Shown piece by piece: positions 35,187-45,342 of a stretch of DNA of 64,000 bases. The first letter of the stretch is position 1, and each line of letters starts with the position of its first letter. This DNA is from Mesorhizobium sp. L-2-11 (GTDB taxonomy: Bacteria; Pseudomonadota; Alphaproteobacteria; Rhizobiales; Rhizobiaceae), in assembly GCF_016756595.1 (NCBI RefSeq), contig NZ_AP023257.1:3240001-3304000 (forward strand), written 5' to 3'. Under the pieces are notes generated by a model. The model was given only the letters and a program-made list of their open reading frames with translations, was not told where the DNA came from and searched no databases. Made by a program: the position numbers and the translations under genes.

Positions 35187-36034
35187 TGGCGGCCGTCGCG
35201 CCTGTCCGTCGCCCGAAACGCCGGTCGATACCGGTCGGCCGCATCCTGCTGCTCGGCTTCTTCCTGGTCTTCGTGTTGTGGCCGCTCTACTGGATGTTCA
35301 ACACCTCGATCAAGCCGAGCGACGACTATCTCACCGTGCCGCCGGTGTGGTTCCCAACCGCACCCACCCTTGTCCACTATGAAGCTGCGCTGTTCGCCTA
35401 TCGCGGCCTCGACGGGCTGATCAACAGCCTGATCATCTCGCTGTCGGCAACGGTGCTCTCGGCCCTGTTCGGCACGCTGATGGCCTACAGCCTGGCGCGC
35501 TACAACACCGGCGGCCAGCATCTGTCGTTCTGGGTGCTGTCGCAGCGCTTCCTGCCGCCCATCGGCATCGTGCTGCCGGTATTCCTGATCTACCGCGGCG
35601 TTGGCCTCTATGACACGCATATCGGCCTGATCATCGCCTATACGGTGTTCACGCTGCCGGTGTCGGTATGGATGATGTTCGCCTATTTCCGCGGCATGCC
35701 GAAATCGATGGAGGAGGCGGCCCTTGTCGACGGCTGCACGCGCTGGGAGGCGTTCTGGCGCGTCGCCGTGCCGCTCGCCGCGCCCGGCATCGTCGCGGCG
35801 GCCGTCTTCGCCTTCATCGCCTGCTGGACGGAGTTCTTCTTCGCGCTGATTCTGACCAGCCGCACTGCTTTCACGCTGCCAACGGTGTTTCGCGCCTTCA
35901 TCGGTTTCCAGGGTGCGCAATATGGCGAGGCGGCAGCCCTGGCCATCGTCTCCCTCGTGCCGTCGATCGCGCTGGGAGTCCTTGCCCAACGACATCTCGT
36001 GCGCGGGCTCACGCTCGGCGCTGTTCGCGGATAG
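35186..36034 (+). CDS. Sugar ABC transporter permease (MalG/UgpE type)
   Basis: A 282-residue permease that pairs with the preceding one. It has a short cytoplasmic N-terminus ('RRPKRRSIPVGR'), six membrane helices and the EAA loop 'MEEAALVDGCTRWEAFWRV'. The start at 35186 is chosen because it overlaps the upstream stop; the longer open frame upstream is only the other permease gene out of frame. Confidence 0.93.
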   Translation: MAAVAPVRRPKRRSIPVGRILLLGFFLVFVLWPLYWMFNTSIKPSDDYLTVPPVWFPTAPTLVHYEAALFAYRGLDGLINSLIISLSATVLSALFGTLMAYSLARYNTGGQHLSFWVLSQRFLPPIGIVLPVFLIYRGVGLYDTHIGLIIAYTVFTLPVSVWMMFAYFRGMPKSMEEAALVDGCTRWEAFWRVAVPLAAPGIVAAAVFAFIACWTEFFFALILTSRTAFTLPTVFRAFIGFQGAQYGEAAALAIVSLVPSIALGVLAQRHLVRGLTLGAVRG

Positions 36035-36045
36035 AAAGGGTCGGC

Positions 36046-37136
<1,091 letters not shown>

Positions 37137-37140
<4 letters not shown>

Positions 37141-39116
37141 CCACGGCAGCATCTCAAGCAATCCGCCTATGTGGGACCGAACAGGTCGATCCGCAGTTGC
37201 GGACACTGCGCGCGGGACCCTTGTCGGTCGAGTTTGACAATGGGGCGATACGCTATGTGCGTATCGGCGGGGTCGAGGTTCTGCGCGGGATCTCATTTCT
37301 CGTACGGGACGAGAACTGGGGAACCGAGACGCCGGTTCTCGATGACCTCCAGATCGATGAAAAGCCGGATGCGTTCAGCGTCGCCTACCGTGGAACATGC
37401 GCCGGAGCGTGCGGTCGGCTGATCTACCAGGCGCGGATCGCAGGCGGGAGCGACGGTGCGCTGTCGTTTGTGGTGGAGGCAGAGCCCGAAACTGACGTAT
37501 TGACCAACAGAACCGGCTTCGTCGTGCTGCATCCGATTGAGGGTTTGGCCGGCAAGCCGGTAAAGGTGCTGCACGAGGACGGTCGCGAAAACCTCTCGCT
37601 TTTTCCGGACTACATCGATCCTAGATGTCCCTTCACCGACATTCGCGCGCTTTCGCACGAGATCATGCCTGGAATCTGGGCCACTTGCACCATGGAAGGT
37701 GACGCCTTTGAGATGGAGGATCAGCGCAATTGGTCCGACGCCTCCTACAAAACCTATGTCCGTCCCCTGCGTCGCCCGTGGCCCTACAGATTGCCGAAAG
37801 GCGAGAAATTCACGCAGGCCGTCCGACTGCAGCTGTTGGGAACGCTCCCTGCCGCGTCTTCCAAAAAGCCCAATCCATCCATCAACCTGACGATCGGCAG
37901 AGCCATCGGTCGCGTGCCCCGTATTGGCGTCGGCGTCGCTGCCGACGAGGCGAAGCACGCGCTTGACGTCCCCGAGATCATTCGACGATTGGCTCCACAG
38001 TGGATGGTCTGCCAAGTCGATCTCCGGTTCGAGCACGGCCAGGATGAACTTGAACATTACGCCGCCCTGGCACAGTTGACCGGCGCTGGCGTCGTACTTG
38101 AGATCATCACCAAGGGCACGCTCGATCCGTTCGGCGAATTGGCGCCTCTCGCGGATGCCGTCCAAAGCCTTCGCCTCAATCCAGAAGCTGTCTGCGTCTT
38201 TCCGGCGCAGGACATGAAGTCGGTGCAGCCGGGAGCACCGTGGCCGGCGATGCCCACCTTCGAGCAAAACCACGCCGCCGCCCGCCGGGCTTTCCCCGGG
38301 GTGCCGCTGGGCGGCGGCATGGCCGCATACTTCACCGAGCTAAACCGCAAGCGTCCGCCGACCGGCGCGCTCGACTACGCAACCTTCACCACCTGTCCAA
38401 ACGTGCACGCAGCGGATGACGTCTCGGTGATGGAGACGCTTCAGGCTATCCCCCATCTGATCCGCTCTACCCGTGCTTTCATGGGCGACCTCTTGCCCCT
38501 GCGTATAGGTCCCAGTCAGCTCGGCTGCCGCGAGAACCCCTACGGCAAGTCCACTGCGCCGAATGAAGCGAACGGTCGCGTCTGTCTGAGCCGCATCGAT
38601 CCTCGGCAGCGCGGCCTGTTCAATGCGGCTTGGACAGTCGGTTATTTCGCGGGCTGCGCGCGCGAGGGAATCGAGGCTGTCGCATTCGGCGACTTCACCG
38701 GCCCGTTCGGATATGTCTACAGGAAGGCCGATTTCGTGCAGCCGTGGTTTGACGAACAGGATGGCCGAATGGTGTATCCCGCTTTCCATGTCATGGCAGG
38801 CCTCTCAAAACTCAGCGGGGCCACCCTGCTGTCGGTGGGAACTTCCGGAGCTGACAGCATCGCGGCGATCGCGGCCGAAAAAGACGGGCGCACGGCGCTG
38901 TGGCTCTCGAATCTCACTGCCAAAAAGCAATCAGTGCAGCTTTCGGATACGCCGATCAGCGCCCGCATTGCTCTTCTTGCTGCCGACCAGTTCGAGCGGG
39001 CGGCAGCCGATCCGAACTTCATGGAAAGTCCCGGAAGACGGTTGGATGACCAATTCATCTCTCTTGACGCCTACGCCGTGGCGCGAGTCGATCTCCACCG
39101 TTCGTCTTCGACATAG
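37137..39116 (+). CDS. Large TIM-barrel-like protein of the sugar operon, possibly a D-apionate lactonase-type enzyme
   Basis: A 659-residue soluble protein without signal peptide. The N-terminal third is beta-rich ('LSVEFDNGAIRYVRIGGVEV'); the middle, from about residue 260, reads like a glycosidase-type barrel ('VGVAADE', 'QWMVCQVDLRFE', 'GVVLEIITKG'). 'VEAVAFGDFTGPFG' and a small beta-domain with 'ALWLSNLTAKKQSVQL' follow. I think it resembles the D-apionate lactonase (ApnL) group, but from memory only. It begins at a TTG whose last two bases overlap the ATPase stop (TTGA), so it is coupled to it, and it ends the operon. Chemistry of the others (aldolase, hydroxyacid dehydrogenase) fits a sugar-acid pathway. 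Confidence 0.7.
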
Positions 39117-39441
39117 CCCGGTGGACGGTAGATTGGTTGATGTAGCGGAGAACAGAGTCAACGTCCGCTCTGGCGTTCAGTGTCGGATGCCCGCTATGGC
39201 GCTCTTTGCCAGCTCCGCGGGAGCACCCGTCGCGCAGCGCCACGCGGTTCAACATGCCGAGGGGATCACCTGCTTCCAGCGCACCCGCCGCGGTTTTGAT
39301 CGGCGCCCGGAATAGCGTCACACTTGTTACTCCCACTGGTCGTTTTCCGGTGCCAAACTATTTCAGGCCCAATAACGAATGACGAGCAGCGAATGAGCCG
39401 CGCTTCAGCGACGAGGCGCGCGCCCAGATCAGGAGGAAGCC
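39117..39441. other. Intergenic region with no recognised gene
   Basis: 325 bases between the end of the sugar operon and the DUF899 gene. I see no clear terminator, repeat or coding frame. The promoter for the DUF899 gene is presumably near 39330-39400 but has no convincing boxes. Confidence 0.4.
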
Positions 39442-40230
39442 ATGACTTCAGCAGCCGAGAACGGACGGAAGAGGCGACAGACTGCGATGCGCACACCACC
39501 GGTGGTGTCGCCGCAGGAGTGGGAAGCGGCCCACGAGCAGCTGCTCGTGAAGGAAAAGGCCCAGACCCGCGCCCGTGACGCGCTGGCCGCCGAGCGGCGG
39601 CGGATGCCCTGGATGGCCGTGGAGAAGAACTATGCGTTCGAGGGGCCTGACGGGAAGGTGAGCCTGCTCGACCTGTTCGACGGTCGGCGTCAGCTGATCG
39701 TCTACCGCGCCTTCTTCGAGCCGGGAGTGTTCGGCTGGCCCGACCATGCCTGCCGCGGCTGCTCCATGGTGGCCGACCAGGTCGCCCATGTCGCCCACCT
39801 GAACGCCCGTGACACCACGCTTGTCTTCGTCTCGCGTGCGCCGCAGGCTGATATCGCGCGGCTGAAGGCGCGGATGGGCTGGGAGATACCGTGGTTCACG
39901 CTCACCGACAGCTTCGACGCCGACTTCGGCGTCGACGAGTGGCACGGCCACAACGTGTTCATCCGCGACGGCGACCGCGTGTTCCGCACCTATTTCATCA
40001 ACAACCGCGGCGACGAGCAGATGGGCGGCACCTGGAACTATCTCGACATCACGCCGCTTGGCCGGCAGGAGGTCTGGGAGGACTCGCCCGAGGGCTATCC
40101 CCAGACCCCGGCCTACAAATGGTGGAACTGGCACGACAGCTACGCCGCGGATTCGGCAGCCGACAAGAAGTGGGCCGAGGTGTCGGAGGCCGGAGAGGCG
40201 GCGTTCCGGGAGGCGAGCACGAAGCAATGA
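39442..40230 (+). CDS. DUF899 family thioredoxin-like protein
   Basis: A 262-residue cytoplasmic protein of the DUF899 family: 'AERRRMPWMAVEKNYAFEG', a CxxC in 'CRGCSMVADQV' at the place of a thioredoxin active site, 'WFTLTDSFDADFG' and the C-terminal 'WWNWHDSY'. Its biochemical role is not established; redox chemistry is suspected from the fold. AGGAGGAAGCC precedes the ATG at 39442. Monocistronic. Confidence 0.85.
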   Translation: MTSAAENGRKRRQTAMRTPPVVSPQEWEAAHEQLLVKEKAQTRARDALAAERRRMPWMAVEKNYAFEGPDGKVSLLDLFDGRRQLIVYRAFFEPGVFGWPDHACRGCSMVADQVAHVAHLNARDTTLVFVSRAPQADIARLKARMGWEIPWFTLTDSFDADFGVDEWHGHNVFIRDGDRVFRTYFINNRGDEQMGGTWNYLDITPLGRQEVWEDSPEGYPQTPAYKWWNWHDSYAADSAADKKWAEVSEAGEAAFREASTKQ

Positions 40231-40357
40231 GCCGGGCCTGATCCGGTGGGTCGACGGGCGGTCGGCTGGCCGGATATCCGGACCCGAGACATTGCCGCGG
40301 GACCATTGCTGATGGAAGCGCGGCGACGTCGGCTGGCGGCAGCCGCTCCGCCGCTGT

Positions 40358-42427
40358 TCATGCCGACTTGACGATCGACAATGTGCGTTTGTAGGTGGCC
40401 GGTCTTGTCCGGAAATTCGCGGCGGGAGCAGGTCGGCCGACGTGAAAGCCCTGGATTTTATCGATGTCAAGCTCGCGGATAAGAGCCAGCTGCTCGTCGG
40501 TTTCCACCCCCTCGATCAGGATCTTATGGCCGCGATTTCGCACCAGGGCAATAATGTCCTGCAGCATCGCCTTGCCCCTTGCGGTGTCGCAGTCGTGCAG
40601 AAACGAGCGGTCGATCTTCACCGTATCGAAATCGATGAGACGAAGCCATGAGAGGCCCGCAAAGCCCGTCCCGAAGTCGTCAAGCCATACCCTGACCCCC
40701 AGCAGCTTCAGATCGCTGATGCAGCGCAGAATGTCGGAGTGCATCTCCATCTCCAGCCCTTCGGTGATTTCGAGGGCCAGCCGGCTGCCGGCGACGCCAG
40801 TCTCGCTCAAAATCGTCGCAACCGAAGCTGCGAAGCCGGGCGTCTTGAGCTGAATTGGAGAGACGTTGACGCTGACGACACGGACGTGATCGTCCGCCAG
40901 GAGCTCAGTGCACACTGTCCTTATGGCCCAGCGCCCGAGTTCGAGGACCGCGCCGGTTCGTTCCGCAACAGGAATGAACAGGCTCGGCGGAACCGATGTC
41001 CCGTCGAGCATTTTGAGGCGCATCAGAGCCTCGACGGCTTCAACCCGGCCAGACGCCACATTCTGGATCGGCTGATAGACGAGTGAAACGAGATCCTGGC
41101 CGATCGCGATCTTCAGCAAAGCCGCGATATTCTCGCTCACGTCGCTGCTCTGGGGATCGTTTGGATCGAACAGCCAAGTACAATTGCGACCGCCTGCCTT
41201 TGCCAGATAGAGCGCACGATCGGCCTCGTGGATGATCTTCTCCAGCTTGGCGCCAGTCTGCGCCCTGGTGAAGGCAGCGCCAACGCTCACCGTCACCACC
41301 GAGGTGCCGTCCCTGCGCTGCTGGTGGGGAAGCGCGAGGTTCTCCACCGTGCTTCGAATGGCTTCCGCAAGACCTGCGACCTGTTCTCTTTTCTCCATGC
41401 GAGCCAGGACAATGAATTCTTCGCCGCCGTAGCGGCCGATTGAGCCATTGTGCTGCTTGATCATTTCGGCAAGGGCATTGGCGACAAGTATCAGGCAGCG
41501 GTCGCCTTCCTGATGTCCGTAATAGTCGTTGAACCTTTTGAAGAAGTCCACGTCGATGAGGATCGCCACAAAACCGCTGCCATGCCTTTGCCAGTCGCTC
41601 CAGTAGTCGCGCAGCTTCTCGTCAATCGCCCGCCGGTTCTCCAGACCGGTAAGCGGATCGGTTCTCGACAGGTTCAACAGCGCCTGGCCGCGCTCGGTGG
41701 CTTCCTTGTGCTGGATTTTGGCTTCGAGGGCATTCAGGAAGACATTGTAACGTTCCTCGTTCAGCTTCCAGTTTACGTAGGATGTAAATGTGAAGCATGA
41801 TATGTAGAAAGTTCCAAATACCATTTTGTATGTTAACGTGGATGGCACGAAGTAATTGACAATATACAATATTGCCAGAATTATACTTGAAGTCACGATA
41901 GACAGGCTGAATTTAAAAGTGAAAAATAGATTGGCACTAATCATAAAGATGGTGCCGAAAACCATATAATAAGAGACGGTTTCCTTGTCCGCGCCCATAA
42001 CCGCTGGGGACAACCAACCGACATAGCCAAAGATGATGGCCGCGGCGCAAGTCACGTCAATCCATTCCGTGGCGACCCCGCGGCGAAGTTGCGCTTCCAG
42101 GGTCAACAGCGCCGTCACTCCGACCACGAAGCGTGCCATGATCGTATAGAGCGCGACATCCGGAATCAGCAGAAGATCCGTTGCCGAAAACATGAGATAG
42201 ATGGCAACGGCGATCCAGAGCCCCGGCCTGGCGTCCATTCTTCGCTTCGCCTGGCCTTCCTCTCGGTAGAGCTTGCGGAGTTCGTCGGACCGCGGCTCGT
42301 AGCGCCGCTCGAGCGGTTCCGCATGGGCCATATCGGCCAATGCGAATGACGCGTATTCGTTCGTCACCCTAAGCCCGATTTGAACGGGGCTTTGTATGCC
42401 GAACTCATTTCTAGCTTCTGCCCCCAC
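40358..42427 (-). CDS. Membrane GGDEF-EAL protein (cyclic di-GMP turnover)
   Basis: A 689-residue protein with six hydrophobic helices (about residues 70-218), a GGDEF domain with 'GRYGGEEF' (334-338), and an EAL domain with 'VEALMR' (466-468), 'EITEGLE', 'DDFGTG', 'VKIDRS' and 'LIEGVET'. Both active-site sets look intact, and no RxxD inhibitory site is seen five residues before GGEEF. It could make or break cyclic di-GMP. The GTG at 42427 is preceded by GAGGAG at 10 bases. The part coding for the membrane helices (about 41780-42000) is clearly more A/T-rich than the rest. Confidence 0.9.
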   Translation of the reverse strand: MGAEARNEFGIQSPVQIGLRVTNEYASFALADMAHAEPLERRYEPRSDELRKLYREEGQAKRRMDARPGLWIAVAIYLMFSATDLLLIPDVALYTIMARFVVGVTALLTLEAQLRRGVATEWIDVTCAAAIIFGYVGWLSPAVMGADKETVSYYMVFGTIFMISANLFFTFKFSLSIVTSSIILAILYIVNYFVPSTLTYKMVFGTFYISCFTFTSYVNWKLNEERYNVFLNALEAKIQHKEATERGQALLNLSRTDPLTGLENRRAIDEKLRDYWSDWQRHGSGFVAILIDVDFFKRFNDYYGHQEGDRCLILVANALAEMIKQHNGSIGRYGGEEFIVLARMEKREQVAGLAEAIRSTVENLALPHQQRRDGTSVVTVSVGAAFTRAQTGAKLEKIIHEADRALYLAKAGGRNCTWLFDPNDPQSSDVSENIAALLKIAIGQDLVSLVYQPIQNVASGRVEAVEALMRLKMLDGTSVPPSLFIPVAERTGAVLELGRWAIRTVCTELLADDHVRVVSVNVSPIQLKTPGFAASVATILSETGVAGSRLALEITEGLEMEMHSDILRCISDLKLLGVRVWLDDFGTGFAGLSWLRLIDFDTVKIDRSFLHDCDTARGKAMLQDIIALVRNRGHKILIEGVETDEQLALIRELDIDKIQGFHVGRPAPAANFRTRPATYKRTLSIVKSA

Positions 42428-42665
42428 GCCGGCCGACTCCTCAGGCGCGACAGCGAATTGCGGCGCCTCGCAAGCAATATGCAGTCGCGCATATAGGTTT
42501 GCGTTAACTCGTATCGGGAATCCGACACGGAAGGCGTCTAAACAACCAGCATGGTTGGCGGGAATTTAACGACACCGATAAAATGCCGGACATGTGTCTT
42601 GGCAAAGATAAAATTTTACGCAATATGTAACGATATCTAGTTAAATGTGATTATGGAGTTCTGCG
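42428..42665. promoter_or_regulatory. A/T-rich divergent promoter region
   Basis: The 238 bases between the GGDEF-EAL gene and the methyltransferase-like gene turn A/T-rich from about 42590 (AAGATAAAATTTTACG, then TTAAATGTGATTATGG), as expected for a promoter in a GC-rich genome. GGAG lies 8 bases before the GTG start at 42666. I cannot name a regulator site. Confidence 0.45.
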
Positions 42666-43700
42666 GTGGCAACCATCCTCGATGGCAAAAGTCTGATTAC
42701 TGCCGAGATGATCGCCGCCAGTCTCCCTCGAAGAAAGCTCGAACCGCATAGCGAAGCGTTCGAAACCGCTCGCGTCGAGCTTGCGCTCATTCTCCACATC
42801 ACGCACCAGCAAATCGAGCAGCAGAAGGACCCCGCGGAGATCATTCGCCGTCTGATGTCGCACCTCGAAGCAATGCGTTCCAAGGTTGATCCGGACGTTT
42901 GGCAAGCATTGATGCCGGTGGTGCGGAACCACCCGGTCCTGGAGTACTTTCTTGAGGATCCGCTCACGCGGTGGTCCCACGACAAGCCCAGAGGTTATTC
43001 CGGCGACGCGCAGTTGCTCGACTACATCTATTGTGATCCGCACGTGGCGGAGAGCGTGGCAAACGCCTCGGAGATCGGCAAGGCGCTCTACAGGCATACC
43101 AAGGATGTGCCGTCATGCGTCGCGGCACGCGAACGACGCGATCTTTTGACCCGGTATGTCGATGAGATTGCGACCAGGAATGGACCGCAAACCGAGGTCC
43201 TGGCGATTGCGGCCGGCCATTTAAGGGAGGCCAATCGCTCCGCCGCCTTACAGGAGGGCCGTCTCAAGCGCTGGGTTGCGCTCGATCAGGATCCTCAGAG
43301 CGTTGGATTGATCACGCGCGACTTTCAGGGCACTGCGGTAGAGGCCATCGACGGCTCGGTGCGAACCATGCTCACGAGGGGCCACAAGCTTGGCAAGTTC
43401 GACTTCATCTACGCCTCCGGCCTTTACGACTACCTTGCGCACAACGTCGCCGTGAAGCTGACGAAGACCTGCCTGCAGATGTTGAAGCCGAACGGGACTT
43501 TCCTCTTCGCCAACTACGCAGAGGGCAACCCGGACGCCGGCTACCGGGAGACGTTCATGAACTGGGTGTTGCTGCTGCGGTCGGAGGCCGACATGTGGAA
43601 CATCATCAATGCCAGCGTCGACCGCAACACCGTCGAGGCGCAGGTCTACTTTGGCGAAAACCGCAACGTCCTCTACGGCGTCATCGAAAAGCGCGGATAG
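42666..43700 (+). CDS. SAM-dependent methyltransferase-like protein
   Basis: A 344-residue protein. The C-terminal part has the class I methyltransferase order: 'VLAIAAGHLRE' (motif I), 'VALDQDPQS' (motif II), 'FDFIYASGLYDYL' and 'LKPNGTFLFANY'. Before it, 'PRGYSGDAQLLDYIY' resembles the signature of proteins annotated as 3-hydroxypalmitate methyl ester (quorum signal) synthases; that link is tentative. The N-terminal 100 residues are helical. It starts at GTG 42666, and is divergent from a cyclic di-GMP enzyme gene, which suits a signalling role. Confidence 0.78.
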   Translation: MATILDGKSLITAEMIAASLPRRKLEPHSEAFETARVELALILHITHQQIEQQKDPAEIIRRLMSHLEAMRSKVDPDVWQALMPVVRNHPVLEYFLEDPLTRWSHDKPRGYSGDAQLLDYIYCDPHVAESVANASEIGKALYRHTKDVPSCVAARERRDLLTRYVDEIATRNGPQTEVLAIAAGHLREANRSAALQEGRLKRWVALDQDPQSVGLITRDFQGTAVEAIDGSVRTMLTRGHKLGKFDFIYASGLYDYLAHNVAVKLTKTCLQMLKPNGTFLFANYAEGNPDAGYRETFMNWVLLLRSEADMWNIINASVDRNTVEAQVYFGENRNVLYGVIEKRG

Positions 43701-43761
43701 CGACCGCCTTGGGCTGCATGGCTGTCGGCGGTTGGCGGCAGCAGTCTGATGGCGTTTTGAG

Positions 43762-44682
43762 CTAATCCCCGAACGCCGCCCTTAGCGTCTCGAATGGCGC
43801 CAGCGCGCCGCGCACCTGGACGACGGCCGCGGCGACGCGATGCGCGCGCAGCACCGCCTCGGTCGGGGCATGGCCGGCAAGCCGGGCGGCGAGATAGGCG
43901 CCATTGAAGGAATCGCCGGCGCCGGTGGTGTCGACCGGGGCGGCGACATGCACGGCCGGAACGAGTTGCAGGGTTCCGTTTGCGGCGATCAGCGCCGGCT
44001 CCTCGCCGTTCTTGACGACGACTTCGCCGACCAGCTCTCCCAGCCGTTCCGCGGTCTTCTGCGGCGCTGCGTCGCCGAACAGCATCTGCTCGTCGGGAAA
44101 GGTCGGCAGCGCGATGTCAGTGACCGCCAGCGCATCGAGGATCGCGGTCTGTGCCTCCTCGCGCCGGCGCCACAGCCGCGGCCGATAATTGGGATCGAAG
44201 GCGACGAACGAGCCGGCGGCGCGCGCCTTGGCCACCGCCGCCAAAAGCGTCTTGCGCGCGGCGTCGTCCAGAATTGCCAAAGTGATTCCGGAAAAGTAAA
44301 CAAGCGCCTGATTTTCAAGGCTTTTCGCCAAAGCGGCCGCGTCGGAGGCAAGCTGTCTCGCGGCTGCGTCGCCGCGCCAGTAGGTGAAGGAGCGTTCGGC
44401 GCCGGTCAGCGTGATTGCATAGAGGCCAGGCCGGGCGCCTGGTATAATCGGGCTGGCGCCGATGCCGATGCCGTTTTGCGCGAAGAAATCGATCTGGTCG
44501 CGCGAGAACGGGTCGTCGCCGAACGCCGACACATAGGTCGCCGGCCGGTCACCGCTCAGCGCATGCAGCGCCCACAGCGTATTGAACGTGTCGCCGGCAA
44601 AGCCCATGCGCCAGTTCGGCCCGGCCTGGCCTGAAAGCTCGAGCATGCATTCACCGATCGAGGCGACGCCGTTTCCTGCCAT
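43762..44682 (-). CDS. PfkB-family sugar kinase (2-keto-3-deoxygluconate kinase-like)
   Basis: A 306-residue ribokinase-fold kinase. 'GECMLELSG' at the start, 'GFAGDTFNTLWAL' for substrate binding and 'DTTGAGDSFNGAYLA' with the catalytic Asp are the family signatures, and the first two fit KdgK, which phosphorylates 2-keto-3-deoxygluconate in pectin and hexuronate catabolism. AGGAGAG lies 8 bases before the ATG at 44682. It stands alone; no KDPG aldolase gene is in the window. Confidence 0.87.
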   Translation of the reverse strand: MAGNGVASIGECMLELSGQAGPNWRMGFAGDTFNTLWALHALSGDRPATYVSAFGDDPFSRDQIDFFAQNGIGIGASPIIPGARPGLYAITLTGAERSFTYWRGDAAARQLASDAAALAKSLENQALVYFSGITLAILDDAARKTLLAAVAKARAAGSFVAFDPNYRPRLWRRREEAQTAILDALAVTDIALPTFPDEQMLFGDAAPQKTAERLGELVGEVVVKNGEEPALIAANGTLQLVPAVHVAAPVDTTGAGDSFNGAYLAARLAGHAPTEAVLRAHRVAAAVVQVRGALAPFETLRAAFGD

Positions 44683-44892
44683 GTATCTCTCTCCTGGTGC
44701 ATGTCGCCCACAGCCTGTGCAGCGGTTTTGGGATAACGATTTGCACAAAACCAAAGACCCGGTGCTGTAGCTTTTTGCGAGCGGCAGCGCCATGCTTGGC
44801 GGCAGCGGATTTTTGCGCCAGCGGCGTTTTCTCAGCTGCGCGGCGGGACGCGACCCGCTCAGTGAGACGTTATTTCTGGAAGAGGAACCGGT

Positions 44893-45342
44893 TTGGCATC
44901 GTTATGGCGCTACGTTCTGGCAGGTGTTGGTCTGGCTGCCTTGCTGGCCGGCATTCTCGCCGCCGTCTATCTGACCGCGCCGCAAGCGCCTCGGCCCGCC
45001 GGCTCCGAGATTGCCCGTTCGAAAGAGACGGCGAACGGCCTGTTTGTAGCCAGTTTCGAGCCGGAGCGGGGCGTTGTCCGTCAAGGCGAGTTGCAATCCT
45101 GGCTGCTGACGCTGAAGACAAACGCGGGAACTCCGGTGGAGGGCGCTGCGATCACGATCTCCGGCGGCATGCCGCAGCACAGGCACGGTCTGCCAACCAG
45201 CCCGCATGCGACCGATTATCTGGGCGATGGCCGCTATCGCATCGGCGGGGTAAAATTCACAATGAGCGGATTGTGGCAACTGCATTTCGCCATTTCCGCG
45301 GCGGCCGGATCCGACACGGTGGTCTTCAATGTGGTGCTCTGA
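44893..45342 (+). CDS. Membrane-anchored YtkA-like protein
   Basis: A 149-residue protein with one N-terminal membrane helix (about residues 7-28) and an exported beta-domain. 'GGMPQHRHGLPTSP' holds a Met and two His that could bind copper, and 'FTMSGLWQLHF' ends the fold; this pattern is that of YtkA/FixH-like domains. It starts at a TTG (44893) after GGAAGAGG. The next gene, overlapping by 14 bases, encodes a di-haem peroxidase, so the two probably work together in the periplasm. Confidence 0.78.
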   Translation: MASLWRYVLAGVGLAALLAGILAAVYLTAPQAPRPAGSEIARSKETANGLFVASFEPERGVVRQGELQSWLLTLKTNAGTPVEGAAITISGGMPQHRHGLPTSPHATDYLGDGRYRIGGVKFTMSGLWQLHFAISAAAGSDTVVFNVVL

